A stretch of DNA of 64,000 bases from Sphaerimonospora sp050942215. GTDB lineage: Bacteria; Actinomycetota; Actinomycetes; Streptosporangiales; Streptosporangiaceae. The DNA lies in NCBI RefSeq assembly GCF_050942215.1, contig NZ_CP192056.1, positions 5,952,001-6,016,000 on the forward strand, given 5' to 3'. The position numbers were made by a program, and so were the translations under genes. Numbering within the stretch: position 1 is the first letter of the stretch; the number at the start of each line of letters is the position of its first letter. Positions 59,996 through 64,000 of this stretch are shown here, piece by piece. Under the pieces are notes generated by a model. The model had not been told where the DNA came from and did no database searches. It saw nothing but the letters and a program-made list of their open reading frames with translations.

Positions 59996-60718
59996 TCAGC
60001 GCAGGTGGAACACGACCTTCGGGCTCTTGAGGTGGCCGGAGTGGACGCTCGCGACGTACGTGCCCGGCTCGGCCGTCGGACGCTTGCCCGAGCAGACCGT
60101 CCCCGATCGGCGGCGGTCCCAGGTGATCGTGCGGACGTACGGGATGCCGCGTTCGAGCGTCTGCCGGTCGACGCCCTCGCCCGCCACGCAGTCCGCGGTC
60201 GACCAGATCCGCTGCCCGCCCGACGTCACCCGCATCTCCAGCGTGCGCGGCCCCACGTCGACCGTGCACTCGATCCGATCGGTGCTCACCACGGTCAGGA
60301 GGAACGTGGGCGCGGCGTCCCCGGCGTACACGTTCTGACCGCTGCGTATGGCGATCACCAGGTCCTTGGGATCACAGGGATCGCCGGGCCGCCGCGGCTT
60401 CGCCGGCTTGGGTGACGGAGACCGCGCACCGGACGGCGACGGAGACGGTTCGGCCTGCGCGGCGAGGGCGGCGGCACCGCTCGGCGACGGGCTCCCCGAT
60501 GCGGGAGCGGAAGGCAGCGAGACGACCATCGGGCCGGAGGCTCCCGGTGTGGCCCTGACGCCACCCGTCTTGTCACCCGGCTTGCCGGAGGCGCTCGTGC
60601 AGGCCCATGCCACCACCGCCACGACGACGAGCATGCCCGTGAGCACCGACACCCTGCGGCGCCAGTAGACGTCCGCCCCATCGACACCGACATCACCACG
60701 GAACGTGTCCGGATCCAT
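59996..60718 (-). CDS. Secreted or membrane-anchored protein with Ig-like C-terminal domain
   Basis: 240 residues. N-terminal membrane helix (VLTGMLVVVAVVAWACTSAS, the WAC could be a lipobox), Pro/Ser-rich spacer, then a conserved Cys-paired domain (PCDPKDLVIAIRSGQNVYAG, FLLTVVSTDRIECTVDVGPR, TADCVAGEGVDRQTLERGIP, GTVCSGKRPTAEPGTYVASV). Similar proteins are found between disA and mutY in related genomes. Function unknown. Confidence 0.75.
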   Translation of the reverse strand: MDPDTFRGDVGVDGADVYWRRRVSVLTGMLVVVAVVAWACTSASGKPGDKTGGVRATPGASGPMVVSLPSAPASGSPSPSGAAALAAQAEPSPSPSGARSPSPKPAKPRRPGDPCDPKDLVIAIRSGQNVYAGDAAPTFLLTVVSTDRIECTVDVGPRTLEMRVTSGGQRIWSTADCVAGEGVDRQTLERGIPYVRTITWDRRRSGTVCSGKRPTAEPGTYVASVHSGHLKSPKVVFHLR

Positions 60719-60840
60719 ACTCTCAGTATGGAGAGCCCTGCCCTTCCAGGGGAAACGGCACGCCGCGACGGGAGGATCCGATGGCGGAGCTCGGGGTGGC
60801 GCTTATGGTCGGATGTGGAACTTGTGGTGGGATGCGGAGA

Positions 60841-60896
60841 GGCGGACAGGGCCCGGTGGACAAGGTTCGGTGGACAGGGCCTGGCGGATAGGGTCT
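60841..60896. repeat. 14-bp tandem repeat, four units
   Basis: GGCGGACAGGGCCC, GGTGGACAAGGTTC, GGTGGACAGGGCCT and GGCGGATAGGGTCT immediately before the mutY start codon; they probably overlap its promoter or ribosome site. Confidence 0.93.
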
Positions 60897-60900
60897 GATC

Positions 60901-61761
60901 GTGGCCGTCTCGCTTCGTGAACCGATCCTCCAGTGGTACGCCGAGCACAATCGGGATCTGCCGTGGCGGCGCCCAGAAGCGACCCCCTGGGGCATCCTGG
61001 TCAGCGAGATCATGCTCCAGCAGACTCCGGTGTCGCGGGTGCTGCCCGTCTGGACGGAGTGGATGGCGCGCTGGCCGTCCCCCGAGGCACTCGCCGAAAA
61101 GCCCTCCGGCGAGGCCGTACGCCACTGGGGCCGCCTCGGCTACCCGCGGCGTGCCCTGAACCTGCACGCGTGCGCCAGGGCCATCACGGCGGAGCACGGC
61201 GGGCGGGTGCCGTCGACGTACGACGAGCTGCGCGCGCTGCCGGGGATCGGCGACTATACGGCGGCCGCCGTGGCGAGCTTCGCCTATGGCGGCAGTCACG
61301 CCGTCCTGGACACCAACGTCCGCCGCGTGCTGGCCCGAGCCGTACGCGGTGAGGAGCACCCGCCGAAGACGACGACGGCCGCCGAGCGGCGCCTGGCCGA
61401 ATCCCTGATCCCGCCGGTCGGCGCACCGCGCTGGGCGGTCTCGATCATGGAACTGGGCGCCCTGGTCTGCACGGCCCGCGCGCCCAGGTGCGAGCGCTGC
61501 CCGGTCGCGTCGCAGTGCGCGTGGCGGTCCGCCGGGCGGCCCGCCGGCCCCGTGCGGCGGGGCCAGACCTACGCGGGGACCGACCGGCAGTGCCGAGGAC
61601 GCCTGCTGGCCGTGCTGAGGGACGCGCACGGCCCCGTGCCGAAGGAGGCGCTGGACGTGGTCTGGGCCGACCACGTCCAGCGCGAGCGTGCGCTGGACGG
61701 CCTGCTGGACGACGGTCTGGCCGAGGTGCTGCCCGACGGCACCTACCGGCTCCCCGCCTGA
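60901..61761 (+). CDS. mutY: A/G-specific adenine glycosylase MutY
   Basis: 286 residues. HhH-GPD domain with LPGIGDYTAAAVASFAYGGS, catalytic Asp in AVLDTNVRRVLARAVRGE, and Fe-S cluster Cys in CTARAPRCERCPVASQC. Removes A opposite 8-oxoG. The usual C-terminal NUDIX-like domain is short or absent, as in other actinobacteria. GTG 60901 right after a 14-bp repeat. Confidence 0.93.
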   Translation: MAVSLREPILQWYAEHNRDLPWRRPEATPWGILVSEIMLQQTPVSRVLPVWTEWMARWPSPEALAEKPSGEAVRHWGRLGYPRRALNLHACARAITAEHGGRVPSTYDELRALPGIGDYTAAAVASFAYGGSHAVLDTNVRRVLARAVRGEEHPPKTTTAAERRLAESLIPPVGAPRWAVSIMELGALVCTARAPRCERCPVASQCAWRSAGRPAGPVRRGQTYAGTDRQCRGRLLAVLRDAHGPVPKEALDVVWADHVQRERALDGLLDDGLAEVLPDGTYRLPA

Positions 61762-61818
61762 CCGCCGGAGCCCAACGCCGGTCGCGCCGCCTGATCCCGC
61801 TGACTGCGACGGGCCGGA

Positions 61819-62754
61819 TCAGGCGGCGAGCTTGAGGCCCAGCGCGGTGAGGTGGTTGCGGGTCCAGTCGAGTTCGTCGGCGAGCCGGGCGACCAGCGCG
61901 GCCGGACCCTTCGTCTTCGGAGCCGTGCCGTGGTGCGCCTCGACCTCGATGTGTGCGCTGCCGTTCACCGCGCCGGACAGGATCGCGTTGAGCGTGTCCT
62001 GAAGCACCGGCTGAGTGCTGGGTATCTCGTGCCCGTGGTCGTGCACATGACTCAGCTTCACCACCGGGGCGCCGGCCTGGGCGAGGCCCCGCAGCGCCGC
62101 GTCCCGCTCCTCCGGTCCGCCGGACAGGTGGCAGGCGTCCAGGCATACCCCGAGATGCTCGGAGTCGATGTCACAGACGCGCTCCAGCGCCTGCTCCGTC
62201 GTCTCCAGCACGCAACCCGGCCACGGTTCGAACCCGACCCGGATGGTCTTGCCGGTCACGCTGTAGAGACCGCGCAGCTCACGGGAGAGCCGCTCCAGGC
62301 GGCGTGAAGCTATGTCGTGCAGATCGCTCGGCCAGTCGCGGCGCCAGCCGATCGGAATCGTCGAGATGCTGCCGAAGCGGACATCCTCGGGCAGCAGGAA
62401 CGCGAGGATCCTCGCGAGCGCCATGGTGTAGCGGTAACGCTCGGGCTTGGCCCAGTCCGGCCCCGGCACCTCCTGGTTGCGCCCGCCGGTGCCGTTGAGG
62501 CTGACCACCTCGAGGCCCCGCTCCTCAAGCGAACGCCGTAGCCGTACGAGCTCTATGCGATCGGCGATGAGATGGTCGGCGACGGGCGGCGCCAGCCACA
62601 GCCCGATCCCGAGCCGGTCGACGCCCAGCTTCCGGCGCACCGGCACCGCGTAGCGGGTCAGGTGGGCGATCAGGTTTTCCAGGTCTTCCGCCGGGTGTAC
62701 CCCCGCGTTGTAAGCAAGGTGAACGAGCGTCCCGTCCTCATGCAACAGGCGCAT
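61819..62754 (-). CDS. EboE-like TIM-barrel protein
   Basis: 311 residues: LVHLAYNAGVHPAEDLENLI, AHLTRYAVPVRRKLGVDRLG, IGLWLAPPVADHLI, SLNGTGGRNQEVPGPDWAKP and HLGVCLDACHLSGGPEERDA resemble EboE of the ebo metabolite-traffic cluster (xylose isomerase-like fold). The other ebo genes are not visible. ATG 62754 with GGAGG seven bases upstream. Confidence 0.75.
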   Translation of the reverse strand: MRLLHEDGTLVHLAYNAGVHPAEDLENLIAHLTRYAVPVRRKLGVDRLGIGLWLAPPVADHLIADRIELVRLRRSLEERGLEVVSLNGTGGRNQEVPGPDWAKPERYRYTMALARILAFLLPEDVRFGSISTIPIGWRRDWPSDLHDIASRRLERLSRELRGLYSVTGKTIRVGFEPWPGCVLETTEQALERVCDIDSEHLGVCLDACHLSGGPEERDAALRGLAQAGAPVVKLSHVHDHGHEIPSTQPVLQDTLNAILSGAVNGSAHIEVEAHHGTAPKTKGPAALVARLADELDWTRNHLTALGLKLAA

Positions 62755-63034
62755 AAGGTACCTCCCAGGCGTTGTGCTTCTGCGTGCCGGCGGCTCACGC
62801 CCCCGTTGAGGGCAGGCGTGACGCCGGAGTGATCCTCTTGCGGCCGGGACGGCCCGGCTCCGATCGAGTCTCCCCCGTCCACTCGGTCCTCGCGTCCACC
62901 GCTGAGCTGAGTGGCCGCTACGCCGCCCGGATGACACGCGTACGTGCCGAGGGGGCGTTTGACCAGGTCGGATCTGCTGCCCCTCCTGGTGGCGTCACAG
63001 CTTCCCAACCGCGGCGCCGCGATTCTCTACAGAG

Positions 63035-63046
63035 TGTAGTACTACA
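63035..63046. promoter_or_regulatory. TGTAGTACTACA palindrome
   Basis: A perfect 12-bp palindrome, flanked by a second partial one (CTACAGAGTGTAG, 63027-63039). Located about 280 bases upstream of the EboE-like gene; could be an operator of BlaI/CopY- or GntR-type regulators. Confidence 0.5.
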
Positions 63047-63159
63047 TCGCGTGGCGCGAAAGCGGACTGCGCTATGCGACTGGCCACATCGATCATGGGC
63101 GGTGTCCGGCGGCACATCGGGACCAGTGGCGGAACGACGGGAACCGAGGGTGGGAAAAG

Positions 63160-63197
63160 CCGAGGGGCGCCCCCCACTTGCGGGGGGCGCCCCTCGG
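63160..63197. terminator. Bidirectional 16-bp hairpin terminator of clpC
   Basis: CCGAGGGGCGCCCCCC pairs perfectly with GGGGGGCGCCCCTCGG across a six-base loop; T-tract TTTCTT follows on the plus strand and CTTTTCCC on the minus strand. It ends clpC 105 bases after its stop. Confidence 0.92.
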
Positions 63198-63198
63198 T

Positions 63199-63226
63199 TT
63201 CTTCAGCCGGTTTTCTTCAGCCGATT
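63199..63226. repeat. 14-bp tandem repeat next to clpC terminator
   Basis: TTCTTCAGCCGGTT and TTCTTCAGCCGATT, followed by a diverged copy and an 11-bp repeat GGCGGCTCAGT (two units) near 63275. Confidence 0.85.
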
Positions 63227-63302
63227 TCCTCAGCCGCCGCCTTGGGCCGCCACCGGATCGGTACCGGCCCGGTGGCGGCTCAGTGGCGGCTCAGTGACGG
63301 GC

Positions 63303-64000
63303 TCATTGCTGAATCGGCTCCGCGATGGCCGCGGCCGAGTCGGGGACCTGCGGCGCCTTCGTCTCACCGACGAAGGTGAACTTCGCGGCGTCGCCCTCGC
63401 CCTCGATGTCGATCTTCACAACCTGCCCCGGACGCAGCTCGCCGTACAGGATCTTCTCCGACAGGATGTCCTCCAGCTCGCGCTGGATCGTCCGGCGGAG
63501 CGGACGGGCACCCATGACCGGGTCGTACCCGCGGTCGGCCAGCAGCTGCTTGGCCTCCTGGCTCAGCATCAGGCTCATGTCGCGGTCCCTGAGCCGCTCG
63601 TCCACCTGGGCGAGCATCAGGTCCACGATCTGGATGATCTCCTTCGGCGTGAGCTGGTGGAAGACCACTATGTCGTCGACACGGTTGAGGAACTCGGGCC
63701 GGAAGTGCTGCTTGAGCTCCTCCTGGACCTTCGACTTCATCCGGTCGTAGTTCGACTCGGTGTCGTTGGCCTTCGCGAAGCCCACCCCGATGCCCTTGGA
63801 GATGTCCCGGGTGCCGAGGTTGGTCGTCATGATGATGACGGTGTTCTTGAAGTCCACCACCCGGCCCTGGGCGTCGGTCAGGCGACCGTCCTCCAGGATC
63901 TGCAGCAGCGAGTTGAAGATGTCCGGGTGGGCCTTCTCGATCTCGTCGAACAGGACCACGGAGAACGGCTTGCGCCGCACCTTCTCGGTCAGCTGGCCGC
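63303..64000 (-). CDS. clpC: ATP-dependent Clp protease ATPase ClpC, 3' part
   Basis: 232 codons of the C-terminal half, truncated by the window edge (the frame runs off base 64000). RKPFSVVLFDEIEKAHPDIF (Walker B), QGRVVDFKNTVIIMTTNLGT (sensor 1), FRPEFLNRVDDIVVFHQLTP and GYDPVMGARPLRRTIQRELE (sensor 2/C-terminal D2 domain) identify Clp/Hsp100. The last ~25 residues (TKAPQVPDSAAAIAEPIQQ) match ClpC tails. It unfolds proteins for ClpP. Confidence 0.94.
   Translation of the reverse strand, partial: GQLTEKVRRKPFSVVLFDEIEKAHPDIFNSLLQILEDGRLTDAQGRVVDFKNTVIIMTTNLGTRDISKGIGVGFAKANDTESNYDRMKSKVQEELKQHFRPEFLNRVDDIVVFHQLTPKEIIQIVDLMLAQVDERLRDRDMSLMLSQEAKQLLADRGYDPVMGARPLRRTIQRELEDILSEKILYGELRPGQVVKIDIEGEGDAAKFTFVGETKAPQVPDSAAAIAEPIQQ

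Larger units (their letters stand above)
62755..63302. other. Intergenic region with palindrome and terminator
   Basis: 550 bases without a gene between the EboE-like gene and clpC. It holds the palindrome at 63035-63046, the terminator at 63160-63197 and a 14-bp repeat TTCTTCAGCCGGTT/TTCTTCAGCCGATT (63199-63226). Confidence 0.7.

Noticed and set aside
1..64000. tRNA or rRNA genes
   Set aside because: No cloverleaf-like or rRNA sequence was noticed on reading either strand; a covariance-model scan would be decisive.

Overview
This window comes from a high-GC actinobacterium. Many genes start with GTG or TTG and have good Shine-Dalgarno sites, and stop/start overlaps of the GTGA/ATGA type are common. 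The gene content fits a filamentous, sporulating soil genus, perhaps Streptosporangiaceae: DivIVA/Scy-type coiled coils, a mycothiol-type nitroreductase, a dre-preceded chitinase, an actinobacterial gas-vesicle cluster and HNH/DUF222 proteins. That placement is inference from content; no rRNA or tRNA was found, and I saw no phage, intact insertion sequence or CRISPR array.

Layout. Bases 1-2.2 kb: end-of-window operon (oxidoreductase, TIM-barrel isomerase, start of a third gene). 2.6-3.8 kb: small secreted protein and an iron-box-controlled PPOX flavoprotein. 4.2-8.3 kb: iron-box-controlled siderophore ABC importer (binding protein, two permeases, ATPase). 8.4-9.75 kb: DinB protein and partner. 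10-11.6 kb: chitinase with a DasR-type operator. 11.6-13.3 kb: ECF42-type sigma factor and YCII partner. 13.5-15.8 kb: secreted protein, phosphate transporter with DUF47 partner and a translationally coupled 31-codon leader ORF. 16-21.8 kb: ten-gene gas-vesicle cluster, one long minus-strand operon. 21.9-27 kb: DUF488, ZIP-like membrane protein, DivIVA-like protein, PepSY/two-component module. 27-32.5 kb: an unusual four-gene membrane locus (sigma-like/anti-sigma-like/TM fusion, EspI/ParA-like ATPase, bitopic membrane protein, Ser/Thr/Pro-rich exported protein). 33-41 kb: PAP2 phosphatase, nitroreductase, ClpX-type zinc finger protein, kynureninase, GntR regulator, PLP decarboxylase, Scy-like coiled coil. 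41.5-49.9 kb: giant HNH/DUF222 protein, gamma carbonic anhydrase, nuclease-like lipoprotein, PIG-V-like mannosyltransferase, hypotheticals. 50-57 kb: CsoR, GT4 glycosyltransferase pair, EtfD-like Fe-S membrane protein, TetR, TIM-barrel, methyltransferase. 57.3-64 kb: radA-disA, mutY, EboE-like protein and the 3' part of clpC.

Two genome-scale habits stand out. First, short tandem repeats are scattered through the window: 12, 15 and 18 bp units inside genes (frame preserving) and mostly 10, 13 or 14 bp units between genes, with at least six separate arrays of exactly 14 bp, one of which places a GATC every 14 bp. Second, many proteins carry long low-complexity inserts or tails (DUF222 protein, PLP decarboxylase, GvpF, oxidoreductase tail). 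The best candidate for an undescribed system is the 27.1-32.5 kb locus, in which a single polypeptide joins sigma-like helices, an H-x3-C-x2-C anti-sigma motif, a membrane segment and an extracytoplasmic beta domain.
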